A DNA stretch of 6,202 bases from CAZHBA01 sp964530225 (GCA_964530225.1 CAZHBA010000006.1:1-6202); one strand, 5' to 3'; positions 1-5,914 are shown, counted from the first letter of the stretch. Notes: generated from the sequence alone by a model not told the origin. Translations and numbers: made by a program.

Positions 1-680
1 TCAAGCTGCTTGTGGTGCGCGAGATAGCGGACTTCGGTAAACGCCTCGGGCCCGACCATGGCGCCCATGGAAAGGGGCGCTGTGGGATCCAGCACCTGGC
101 GCGGCTGGAAAGGCGGTAGGAATTCATCCACTTCGGCCTGATCGGGAATATCAACCTGATCATAGGCGTGGGTGAGGATGAAACCGTCCATGCACACCAT
201 TACCGGCATGCTTAGTTTCTCAGCCAGCTTGAAGGCCTGGATGTGGATGTCGACGGCTTCCTGATTGGTCTCGGCGAAAAGCTGCAACCAGCCGGAATCT
301 CGCGCCGACATGGAATCGCTCCAGTCGTTCCAAATGTTGATCGGCGCCCCGATGGCTCGGTTGCCCACAGTCATGACGATCGGCAATCCCATTCCCGAAG
401 CGTTGTACACCGCCTCCATCATGAACAGCATGCCTTGGCTGGAGGTTGCAGTGTAGCTGCGCGCGCCGGTGGCTGATGAACCGATACAAGCGCTGAGTGC
501 ACCGAATTCGGACTCGACTAGCATGAACTGACAGTTCTCGATCCCATCCGCCTTCACAATGGCGCCCAAGTCCTCGACGATGTGTGTCTGGGGCGTGATC
601 GGGTAGGCGGAGATTACCTCCGGACGACACAACGCGACCGCTTCGGCGACCGCGTGAGAGCCTTCGATTTGTTTCAACAT
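1..680 (-). CDS. porA: 2-oxoacid:ferredoxin oxidoreductase alpha subunit (PorA-type), C-terminus cut by window edge
   Basis: This is the N-terminal 226 residues of the alpha subunit of a pyruvate/2-oxoacid:ferredoxin oxidoreductase, which oxidatively decarboxylates a 2-oxoacid to an acyl-CoA with thiamine diphosphate and passes electrons to ferredoxin. I translated it from the minus strand; the frame stays open to base 1. Family hallmarks are YPITPQT at residues 26-32, VESEFGALSA at 55-64, an ARSYTATSSQG block at 73-83, GNRA at 106-109, INIWNDWSDSM at 114-124 and RDSGW at 127-131. Full-length family members have roughly 390-400 residues, so close to half is missing. The start is the ATG at 680-678, with AGGAG about 10 bases upstream. 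porG lies directly upstream with a 21-base gap, so the two are co-transcribed; the beta subunit is expected beyond the left edge. Pyruvate is the default substrate, but aryl- or branched-chain 2-oxoacids are possible because related enzymes share these motifs. Confidence 0.93.
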   Translation of the reverse strand, partial: MLKQIEGSHAVAEAVALCRPEVISAYPITPQTHIVEDLGAIVKADGIENCQFMLVESEFGALSACIGSSATGARSYTATSSQGMLFMMEAVYNASGMGLPIVMTVGNRAIGAPINIWNDWSDSMSARDSGWLQLFAETNQEAVDIHIQAFKLAEKLSMPVMVCMDGFILTHAYDQVDIPDQAEVDEFLPPFQPRQVLDPTAPLSMGAMVGPEAFTEVRYLAHHKQL

Positions 681-701
681 AGTGAGTTATCTCCTTCCCG
701 C

Positions 702-1262
702 TCAATTCGCTATCGCGGTGTCGTAGGCGGCCTGGGCTGCGGCAATGTTCATATCTCCTACTTTACCGGGAAACTTCTGCGCGATAGCCTTGAGGACGGA
801 ATCTATCCGCACGACGTCGCTCATGGCCGTAAACGCCCCCAGCAGGACCGTGTTGGGCGTCGGGCGGTTGAGGTGGCGCATCGCAAGTTCGGTCGCTGGC
901 ACGACGGCGACATTGCCTACGGGAAGCTTTTGCGCCGCCTCGGCAACCCCGAGATCTTCCATGCTCTTGGAAGTATTGACCAGCAGGTAGCCGTCTTCCC
1001 GAAGGCCGGCGAAGACATCGATGGCGGAGAACAGGGTGGGGTCCTGGACGATCAATAGATTGGGCTCCAGAACCGGCTCGCGCAGTTCGATCTCGCTTTC
1101 ATCAATGCGAACGTAGGCGACGACAGGCGCCCCCATGCGTTCAGAGCCGAAACTCGGCACCGCCTGAGCGTGCTTCCCTTCTTCGAAAGCGGCAATGGAC
1201 AGCATCTCGGCCGCCGACACCACCCCCTGGCCGCCGCGACCATGAATACGTATTTGGAACAT
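702..1262 (-). CDS. porG: 2-oxoacid:ferredoxin oxidoreductase gamma subunit (PorG-type)
   Basis: The 186-residue product is a complete gamma subunit of the same 2-oxoacid:ferredoxin oxidoreductase complex, a cytoplasmic catalytic-domain subunit thought to help bind CoA. The N-terminus has the family glycine signature IHGRGGQGVVSAAEM (6-20), followed by the block PSFGSERMGAPVVAYVRI (36-53) and IVQDPTLF (71-78); near the end is a conserved-looking NTVLLGAF (137-144). Length matches stand-alone gamma subunits of about 180-190 residues, so no ferredoxin-like delta domain is fused to it. The start is the ATG at 1262-1260, with an AAGGGG ribosome binding site about 10 bases upstream; the stop is TGA. 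porA follows after 21 bases. A delta (two 4Fe-4S cluster) subunit usually lies between gamma and alpha in por operons, but here there is no room for it. Confidence 0.93.
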   Translation of the reverse strand: MFQIRIHGRGGQGVVSAAEMLSIAAFEEGKHAQAVPSFGSERMGAPVVAYVRIDESEIELREPVLEPNLLIVQDPTLFSAIDVFAGLREDGYLLVNTSKSMEDLGVAEAAQKLPVGNVAVVPATELAMRHLNRPTPNTVLLGAFTAMSDVVRIDSVLKAIAQKFPGKVGDMNIAAAQAAYDTAIAN

Positions 1263-1295
1263 CTCAGTTGTCCCCTTCTTTTCAATCGGTTGTTT

Positions 1296-1309
1296 CTAGG
1301 AGGACCTAG
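1296..1309 (-). other. Small hairpin in the porG leader
   Basis: CTAGG (1296-1300) pairs exactly with CCTAG (1305-1309) around a four-base loop. In the minus-strand transcript it lies 34-47 bases upstream of the porG start, and its loop side reads TCCTCC, which is complementary to a Shine-Dalgarno core. A second hairpin in the same 189-bp gap is GAAACC (1379-1384) with GGTTTC (1390-1395). Neither is followed by a T-run. They could be leader structures, or chance. Confidence 0.25.
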
Positions 1310-1411
1310 CGATATTCCGTTCTTAGTAAAGGAACTCACTACATTGGTCACTACGCCCATACCGACAAATCAATAGGTGAAACCGTTGAGGTTTCTTGTC
1401 CCGCATTTGTG

Positions 1412-1438
1412 AATATCACCGTTTGGACCGATTGTCAG
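1412..1438 (-). promoter_or_regulatory. Weak promoter candidate ahead of porG
   Basis: On the minus strand a CTGACA box (1438-1433, 5 of 6 to the -35 consensus) is followed 15 bases later by GATATT (1417-1412, 4 of 6 to the -10 consensus). The spacing is shorter than the usual 16-18 bases. If real, it would drive porG-porA with a leader of about 140 bases and separate them from the upstream aldolase operon. Confidence 0.2.
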
Positions 1439-1451
1439 AGGAAACGTCAGA

Positions 1452-1895
1452 TTACCTGGTCGGCGACAGCCAGCCGACCACCACGCCGTAGAGCACATGC
1501 ACTAGCAAGGCAGTCACCCAGGCCCACGGACCGTGCTTGAGACTGAAAAATCCGCCGCGTAGGAAAATCGGCACAAAAATCAGCTGCGCGCCGAAGAACA
1601 GAATAACACCCCAAATGATGCCGATCACGATGGGTGGATATTGGCTGGGCAGCAGCGGCGCGAACGCCGTGGCATAGAGCAGCGCGAACAGGATACCGTT
1701 CATATGCACTAGTGCAATTCCCAGCCCATAAGGCGCGGGACCTTCCCACGAGTCGCCAAAGGTAAGTTCGGTCATCCCGCGGGGAAAGTCGGCTCGCGGC
1801 AGACCGTACCGCGGCGCCCACAAGGCGAATATCAGTAGAACATAGCCGGCGAGAATCCCCACGCCCGACACATGAATAAAAAATTCTAAGTCCAT
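1452..1895 (-). CDS. Small four-helix integral membrane protein, unknown function
   Basis: The 147-residue protein has four hydrophobic stretches at about residues 7-28, 57-80, 88-112 and 124-144, so it is probably a four-helix inner-membrane protein. A polar loop (about 29-55) rich in Pro, Gly and acidic residues separates helices 1 and 2. There is no cleavable signal peptide, because the first helix lacks a cleavage-like site. The pattern of a late VHVLYG motif (132-137) and a GIALVHMNG stretch in helix 2 (59-67) is reminiscent of small uncharacterised DUF membrane families, but I cannot name the family with certainty. The ATG at 1895 is preceded by GGAGGGG at close spacing, which supports the start. 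It lies 25 bases after the cupin gene on the same strand, so it is the third gene of a likely operon. A role in transport or redox anchoring would be a guess. Confidence 0.8.
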   Translation of the reverse strand: MDLEFFIHVSGVGILAGYVLLIFALWAPRYGLPRADFPRGMTELTFGDSWEGPAPYGLGIALVHMNGILFALLYATAFAPLLPSQYPPIVIGIIWGVILFFGAQLIFVPIFLRGGFFSLKHGPWAWVTALLVHVLYGVVVGWLSPTR

Positions 1896-1920
1896 ATCCC
1901 CTCCGATCCCTAGCTTACAA

Positions 1921-2316
1921 TCAATCGCCGCCCGGCTCAGAGTAAAAGTGAAACTCGAACATCAGGCAGCCGTCCTCAGACTTGAATGGCCCGTGGTGAA
2001 CACCCGGCGGGCGGCAGGCATAAGTCGGTGCAGCAAACGCCTCACCGCCCCTGCCGTTCTCGTCGTTGCCGACGATTAATTCGCCGCTGACCAAATAGAC
2101 TTCTTCCCAGTGGTCGTGGACGAATGGTACCGTCGTAAAGGTGCCTGGCGCAAAGCGCAGGAAACGCGATCGGCTGCCGGACTTGGCGGCTTCGTCAAGG
2201 TCGCTTGTCAATATCTTCTGCTGGATTCCGTTGGGATAGCCCGCCGGTACTTCCCAGCCCGCGTCCATGTCGATCGGTGTGAATTCGATATGTGGCTTTC
2301 CCTTGGCCATCGCCAT
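1921..2316 (-). CDS. Single-domain cupin protein, probably metal-binding
   Basis: The 131-residue product is a small single-domain cupin. Cupin motif 1 is seen at FVHDHWEEVYLVSGEL (65-80), giving likely metal ligands His67, His69 and Glu71 or Glu72, with Gly78 at the motif end. Cupin motif 2 is CRPPGVHHGPF (101-111), giving His107 or His108. All ligand positions appear intact, so it can probably hold Fe, Mn, Ni or Zn. Cupins of this size include dioxygenases, isomerases, lyases and sensor domains, and the sequence does not decide among them. The gene begins 26 bases after the aldolase-like gene, and the membrane-protein gene follows after 25 bases, so it is the middle gene of an operon. Two ATGs (2316 and 2310) are possible; GGGGGAG lies 10 bases from the second and about 4 from the first, so a start two residues shorter is as likely. 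Confidence 0.88.
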   Translation of the reverse strand: MAMAKGKPHIEFTPIDMDAGWEVPAGYPNGIQQKILTSDLDEAAKSGSRSRFLRFAPGTFTTVPFVHDHWEEVYLVSGELIVGNDENGRGGEAFAAPTYACRPPGVHHGPFKSEDGCLMFEFHFYSEPGGD

Positions 2317-2342
2317 CTCTCCCCCTTACCCGCTGCGGCTCG

Positions 2343-3341
2343 TCAGGCTGCTTGATGCGCCTTGCCCAACCCGCAGGCGTCGAACTGTTCTTTGACGAAT
2401 GCTTTTTCTTGCGCGGTGAGTTCCTGCTGCGGATACACGACACACCCGCTTGCCAGGCCCTGGAGGTCAAACCAGTACTTCGATAGCGCGGTATACTTGT
2501 ACCATCCGAGTAAACCAAGACAGGCTGACAATGCGCTACGCACAATCTCCAGGTCTGCGTTTACCTGGGCGGCGGCAGATAAATTGCCTTTGTCCGCCAA
2601 CCGGACATAGTCGTTCATAGGTTGCCATTTCCGGCTCTGTAACAGCATAGGCTCGGGCGATGAGATAAACGCGCGTTGTCCATGTTTGGTATAATTCTCG
2701 AAAAACAGCTTCTCGCTCGGATCGCTTACGACAATTTTGCCGCCGCACAATCTGCGGGTTTCATGGTAGTGGTCTAAATCATCACCGACCACATTTTTAA
2801 GCGCCACATAGTTCGGCAGCTCGGCGATGCGTGCGAGCAGACGCGGGCTCATGTTGTAGCCCTGCATCGCGGCTTGGTTGAGGATAATGATCGGTAGGTC
2901 GACGCGGTCGCTGATGTATTCGAAATAGTCTAAAACAATGTCCTCTGGCATCTGACCTCCCAACATGCCGGTGAATACCCGCGGTCCTGACAGGCCAATG
3001 CAGTCTGCACCCATGTCGTTGGCGAACTGGGCGAGGTCCAGGGCATCCTCAATGACGTCATCCATAACGGCACAGATTGCGATCTGTTTGCCTTGGCTTT
3101 CCTCCTGGGTGATCTCAAACAACCGCTTGCGCTGCGCGGTTGTTATACCCAGCTGCTCGCTTTGAAAGCCGGCAACCCATTGCCCCTTTATCTGCAGCAC
3201 ATCCCGCCAATAGCGCAAGTTGGCGCGAAATCCATCTTCATCGATTTCGCCGCTTGGATGGTAAGGAACAGGGGCTGCGCCAAAAACGCCCTTCACATGA
3301 TCCTGGGACCAGTCCTTGGCGTCGAGCTTCGAGCGTTTCAT
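2343..3341 (-). CDS. DHDPS/N-acetylneuraminate lyase-family protein with atypical active site
   Basis: The 332-residue product belongs to the class I aldolase superfamily of dihydrodipicolinate synthase and N-acetylneuraminate lyase: a TIM barrel that forms a Schiff base between lysine and a 2-oxoacid. Seen: an N-terminal strand GAAPVPYHPSGEIDEDGF (21-38), LPIIILNQ at 149-156, and LPNYVALKNVVGD (175-187), where Lys182 matches the Schiff-base lysine. The family GTTGE is replaced by GFQSE (58-62); the Tyr of the YNxP motif is Leu154; and the Arg that binds the carboxylate in true DapA is missing (Met159 by ungapped alignment). It is therefore unlikely to be the lysine-biosynthesis enzyme; a pyruvate-related aldolase/hydratase or a repurposed protein is more likely. 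The family usually has about 290-300 residues, so this one is longer, mainly at the C-terminus. I chose ATG 3341; an in-frame TTG at 3407 would add 22 residues, which look unlike the family N-terminus. It is the first gene of the operon with the cupin and membrane-protein genes. Confidence 0.88.
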   Translation of the reverse strand: MKRSKLDAKDWSQDHVKGVFGAAPVPYHPSGEIDEDGFRANLRYWRDVLQIKGQWVAGFQSEQLGITTAQRKRLFEITQEESQGKQIAICAVMDDVIEDALDLAQFANDMGADCIGLSGPRVFTGMLGGQMPEDIVLDYFEYISDRVDLPIIILNQAAMQGYNMSPRLLARIAELPNYVALKNVVGDDLDHYHETRRLCGGKIVVSDPSEKLFFENYTKHGQRAFISSPEPMLLQSRKWQPMNDYVRLADKGNLSAAAQVNADLEIVRSALSACLGLLGWYKYTALSKYWFDLQGLASGCVVYPQQELTAQEKAFVKEQFDACGLGKAHQAA

Positions 3342-3417
3342 GGATTGAGTCTTTCGTTCGAGTGTATTGGTAATCGGAAATCGAACATTATCACCCGGCA
3401 CCTTCAATGTGGTTATG

Positions 3418-3457
3418 CGCTACGGCATTGATCTACGTCAGCCCTCGCTACGGCATT
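3418..3457. repeat. 12-bp direct repeat in the divergent intergenic region
   Basis: The 12-mer CGCTACGGCATT occurs exactly at 3418-3429 and again at 3446-3457, 28 bases start to start. It lies in the 210-bp gap between the divergent DHDPS-like gene (ATG at 3341, minus) and the MDR gene (ATG at 3552, plus), where a shared regulator would be expected to bind. A tandem binding site for a transcription factor is one reading; a chance or fossil duplication is another. I saw no convincing sigma-70 -35/-10 pair on either strand, only isolated TATAAC (3474-3479, plus) and GATAAT (3392-3387, minus) elements. Confidence 0.4.
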
Positions 3458-3522
3458 ATTGGGGCAATGTCGGTATAACTTGGTGCGAGTTGGCCGATGC
3501 AGCGACGCAAGTCCAATACGAT

Positions 3523-3537
3523 ATGCCAATTTGGTAT
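3523..3537. promoter_or_regulatory. Near-palindrome just upstream of the MDR gene ribosome binding site
   Basis: The 15-mer ATGCCAATTTGGTAT is a dyad of 7-base arms around a central T, with 6 of 7 positions complementary. It ends two bases before the AAGGAG ribosome binding site (3539-3544) of the plus-strand MDR gene. This position suits a repressor operator, or a small RNA hairpin next to the ribosome binding site. The evidence is symmetry and position only. Confidence 0.3.
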
Positions 3538-3551
3538 GAAGGAGAATCGAT

Positions 3552-4583
3552 ATGAAAGCCCTTGTGCTGCACGAATGGGGCGCGCCACTTTCGCTCGAAA
3601 ACGTCGCGGACCCGGAACCCGGGCCACACGATGTCGTGCTGCGCGTTCACGCTAATGCTCCCGACCAGCTCGATGTTACCGTTCGTTCGGGCCGCCAGCC
3701 GGATGCCAAGCTACCGTTAATTCTGGGCCATGAAGTGGCGGGCGAAATCGTTACCTTGGGAAGTCACGTGGACCGTTGGCGCACCGGCGACAGGGTCATT
3801 CCCTACACCTATCTCACCTGCGGAAACTGCCGGTTTTGCCACTTGGGCCGGGAGACGCTGTGCCGCAATTTGACTGGATATATCGGCGTGCACGCTGATG
3901 GCGGCTATGCGGAATTTGTAAGTGTTCCCGCCCGTAACCTCATCGCCATCCCCGATGGTGTGAGTTATGTCGACGCGACGACGATCCCCAATGCCATCGC
4001 CACCCCGTTGCGCGCGATCAAAGGCCGGGCCGGCGTCCGGGCCGGCGACGATGTGGTGATCGTCGGCGCTTGCGGTGGCGTCGGCATTCATGGCGTTCAG
4101 GTCGCCAAGTACTGTGGCGCCCGGGTCATCGCCGTCGACATCGACGGAAAACGGTTGGAGGAGGCTAAAAAGCTCGGTGCGGACCTGATTGTGAACGGAG
4201 CAAAAGAGGATTTTTCTCAGGCGGTGATGGATTTCACCGATGGCAAAGGCGCTGAGGTGGTGCTGGAGTTTGTCGCCATGGATGCGACCGTGCAGAAAAG
4301 TTTCGATTCACTGGCCACCGCCGGATCGCTAGTCTTCGTCGGCGCCCAGCCGGGCTCCGTGTTTTCGCCCAATCCGCTCAAATTCGTCTCCGACGAAATG
4401 GTCGTGACCGGTTCGCGTCACGTGAACCGTGCCGAACTGGCGGAGGCGGCCGCGTGGCTGGCGGACGGCAAGGTCAAGCCGATCATTTCGGCGACGTACC
4501 CCTTGGCCAAGGGCGAAGCTGCCCTGACCGCCGTGGCGGAAAACCGCGTATTGGGGCGCTCGGTCATTCTTCCCGGAGCATAG
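3552..4583 (+). CDS. Zinc-type medium-chain dehydrogenase/reductase (alcohol dehydrogenase family)
   Basis: The 343-residue protein is a medium-chain dehydrogenase/reductase with a GroES-like N-terminal domain and a C-terminal nucleotide-binding fold. It has GHEVAGEI (59-66), four structural-zinc cysteines at 90, 93, 96 and 104, and the Rossmann motif GACGGVGIHGVQVAKYCGA (172-190), followed by Asp196 at the end of strand 2, which favours NADH. The catalytic-zinc cysteine near the N-terminus is replaced: the CxxD-type segment reads DQLD at 38-41, giving Asp38 where Cys is expected. The second-domain zinc ligand region has Asn147 instead of Cys. The catalytic zinc may therefore be missing. From memory, the sequence resembles the archaeal acryloyl-CoA reductase type of MDR (similar GGVGIH and Cys spacing), so enoyl-CoA or quinone reduction is as possible as alcohol oxidation. 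The ATG at 3552 follows AAGGAG by 7 bases. It is divergent from the aldolase operon and convergent with the acyl-CoA dehydrogenase gene. Confidence 0.9.
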   Translation: MKALVLHEWGAPLSLENVADPEPGPHDVVLRVHANAPDQLDVTVRSGRQPDAKLPLILGHEVAGEIVTLGSHVDRWRTGDRVIPYTYLTCGNCRFCHLGRETLCRNLTGYIGVHADGGYAEFVSVPARNLIAIPDGVSYVDATTIPNAIATPLRAIKGRAGVRAGDDVVIVGACGGVGIHGVQVAKYCGARVIAVDIDGKRLEEAKKLGADLIVNGAKEDFSQAVMDFTDGKGAEVVLEFVAMDATVQKSFDSLATAGSLVFVGAQPGSVFSPNPLKFVSDEMVVTGSRHVNRAELAEAAAWLADGKVKPIISATYPLAKGEAALTAVAENRVLGRSVILPGA

Positions 4584-4589
4584 AATTTT

Positions 4590-4618
4590 CTGCCACCCGC
4601 TGGCGGTTAGTATTATTC
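4590..4618 (+). terminator. Weak rho-independent terminator candidate after the MDR gene
   Basis: Six bases after the MDR stop codon, CTGCCA (4590-4595) can pair with TGGCGG (4601-4606), with one G-U pair and a five-base CCCGC loop. A T-rich tract, TTAGTATTATT, follows. The stem is short and the tract is interrupted, so it would be a weak terminator. It sits in the 29-bp convergent gap and its tail overlaps the stop codon of the acyl-CoA dehydrogenase gene. On the minus strand no T-run follows the stem, so it does not serve that gene. Confidence 0.35.
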
Positions 4619-5797
4619 CACAAACGTGAAGTTAGCCGCTTTGAGAAAAAGCGATCTATTGACGCCGTCCGAATGTAGATAGGCAGCTGCATCGCGCACC
4701 AGCTTCTCCACCCCTGCCTCCTTCATGTAGCCGTGGCCACCGTGGATCTCGAGACACCAGGTGGCAATCTTCCACGTCGATTGTGACGCCATCACCTTGG
4801 GTAACGCGCCGAGCGTCTTGTCCCAGCCTTGGTCCTGATGATCGGCAAGCCAGCAGGCGCGGTGGACATAGGACCGCGAGGCATCGATCAGCATGCGCAT
4901 CTCGGCTAGCTGGGCGCGGATGCCGTCATGCTCGATCAACGGTTTACCGCCCTGGACTCGGACCTTGGCCCAATCGACGGCTTTCTCGTACAAGGCTTCA
5001 GCGACGCCAAGGATCATCGCACCCGCATAGGCATTCGACGCCGGCATGACTTGGCCTAGCGTGACAAAGCCAGCGCCGACTTCGCCGACGACATTCTCGT
5101 CCGGGACGAAGCAATCCTGGAAGATCATCTCGGCGTTGTTGGCCAGGCGTTCGCCCATCTTGTCATGCACCCGGCCAACTGTGAAACCGGGCCGGTCGCG
5201 TTCGAGCAGAAAACAGGTAGAGCCTTCCGTCATCGACTTACCCTTCTCGGTCTGGGCGAAGAATAAGTAATGACTTGCCCTGTTGGCGTTGGAGATAAAG
5301 TGCTTCATACCGTTGACGACCCATCCGCCTTCGACTTTCTCGGCGGTGGTGCGGAACGGCGCTGGATAGGGCACTATATAGTTTGAAGCGTTGTCGGGTT
5401 CCGTAATGCCTACCGCCAGCATGCCGCGCGGGTTTTGCACAAACTCCAGCAGTACCCGCGCCTTTTGTTCATCGTTGAGCAAATCCTCCATGATCTTCGC
5501 CAGCTTTAGGGTTTGTCCCAGAGATATGCCAATGCCAAGGTCGCCTTTGCTCAACGCCTCGGTCACCATGGCGTTAGTCACCGAGTCGGTACCCAGCCCG
5601 CCATAAGCCTCCGACAGCGTCATCGTCCTCAGGCCAAGTTTATCGGCGGCTTCGATAATCTCCCATGAATAGCTGTCTTCTGGATTTACTTGGGCATCGA
5701 GCTCCACAGCACGCGGTTTAACTTCTTCCTCGTTAAAGCGACGAATGGTCTCGAGTATCGCTCGCTGGTCTTCCGTTTGAATAAAAATATCCTGCAT
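4613..5797 (-). CDS. Acyl-CoA dehydrogenase family protein
   Basis: The 394-residue product is a complete FAD-dependent acyl-CoA dehydrogenase-family protein with N-terminal helical, middle beta and C-terminal helical domains. Hallmarks are SEAYGGLG (62-69), VGITEPDNASNY (129-140, the FAD/substrate TEP motif), GWVVNGMKHFISNA (158-171), DKMGERLANNAEMIFQDCFVP (212-232) and LEIHGGHGYMKEAGVEKLVRD (349-369). The usual catalytic Glu of the C-terminal YEGT motif is Asp377 in an SDG segment when aligned without gaps to medium-chain enzymes. The alternative helix-G Glu used by isovaleryl-CoA dehydrogenase is also absent (Ser254-Asn255 at the expected pair). It may be a dehydrogenase with weak or altered chemistry, or a related CoA-ester oxidoreductase. 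The ATG at 5797 follows GGAG by 6 bases. It would pass electrons to electron-transfer flavoprotein; no etf gene is seen. It shares its strand with the upstream TSUP gene but converges with the MDR gene. Confidence 0.93.
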   Translation of the reverse strand: MQDIFIQTEDQRAILETIRRFNEEEVKPRAVELDAQVNPEDSYSWEIIEAADKLGLRTMTLSEAYGGLGTDSVTNAMVTEALSKGDLGIGISLGQTLKLAKIMEDLLNDEQKARVLLEFVQNPRGMLAVGITEPDNASNYIVPYPAPFRTTAEKVEGGWVVNGMKHFISNANRASHYLFFAQTEKGKSMTEGSTCFLLERDRPGFTVGRVHDKMGERLANNAEMIFQDCFVPDENVVGEVGAGFVTLGQVMPASNAYAGAMILGVAEALYEKAVDWAKVRVQGGKPLIEHDGIRAQLAEMRMLIDASRSYVHRACWLADHQDQGWDKTLGALPKVMASQSTWKIATWCLEIHGGHGYMKEAGVEKLVRDAAAYLHSDGVNRSLFLKAANFTFVE

Positions 5798-5914
5798 GAT
5801 TGGCTCCTAGCTTAACTGTTTCCGTCAGCTCACGTCCTCGACCCGTGACCCCGGCACGGATAATCACCAGGCCGGATAGCTGTTTAGAACGGTTTCCATC
5901 GCCAGCAAAAACTT

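Noticed and set aside
220..705. 161-residue open frame on the minus strand
   Set aside because: It overlaps porA in another frame, is rich in Arg and His with no recognisable motif, and porA shows clear family motifs over the same bases.
582..1058. 158-residue open frame on the plus strand
   Set aside because: It lies antisense to porG and porA and has low-complexity, unlike-protein composition; the minus-strand genes have strong family matches.
1414..1424. A GTGA/TCAC dyad near 1410-1419 as a CRP/FNR site
   Set aside because: The arms are separated by three bases, not the six (CRP) or four (FNR) expected, and flanking bases do not match.
1447..1821. 124-residue minus-strand frame inside the membrane-protein gene
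   Set aside because: It is a shifted frame of the same DNA; the 147-residue frame has four clean hydrophobic helices and a good ribosome binding site.
2195..2545. 116-residue minus-strand frame bridging the DHDPS-like and cupin genes
   Set aside because: It is out of frame with both well-supported genes, has no ribosome binding site and no family motif. It is not evidence of a fusion or frameshift.
2343..3341. Calling the gene dapA (lysine biosynthesis)
   Set aside because: The DapA-specific arginine, tyrosine and threonines are missing and the gene context is not lysine biosynthesis.
3717..4091. 124-residue minus-strand frame antisense to the MDR gene
   Set aside because: Its composition reflects the high-GC third codon position of the sense gene; no domain is seen.
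5849..5874. CCGGC and GCCGG inverted pair as a terminator for the TSUP gene
   Set aside because: The arms are only five bases with a 15-base loop and no T-run follows on the minus strand.
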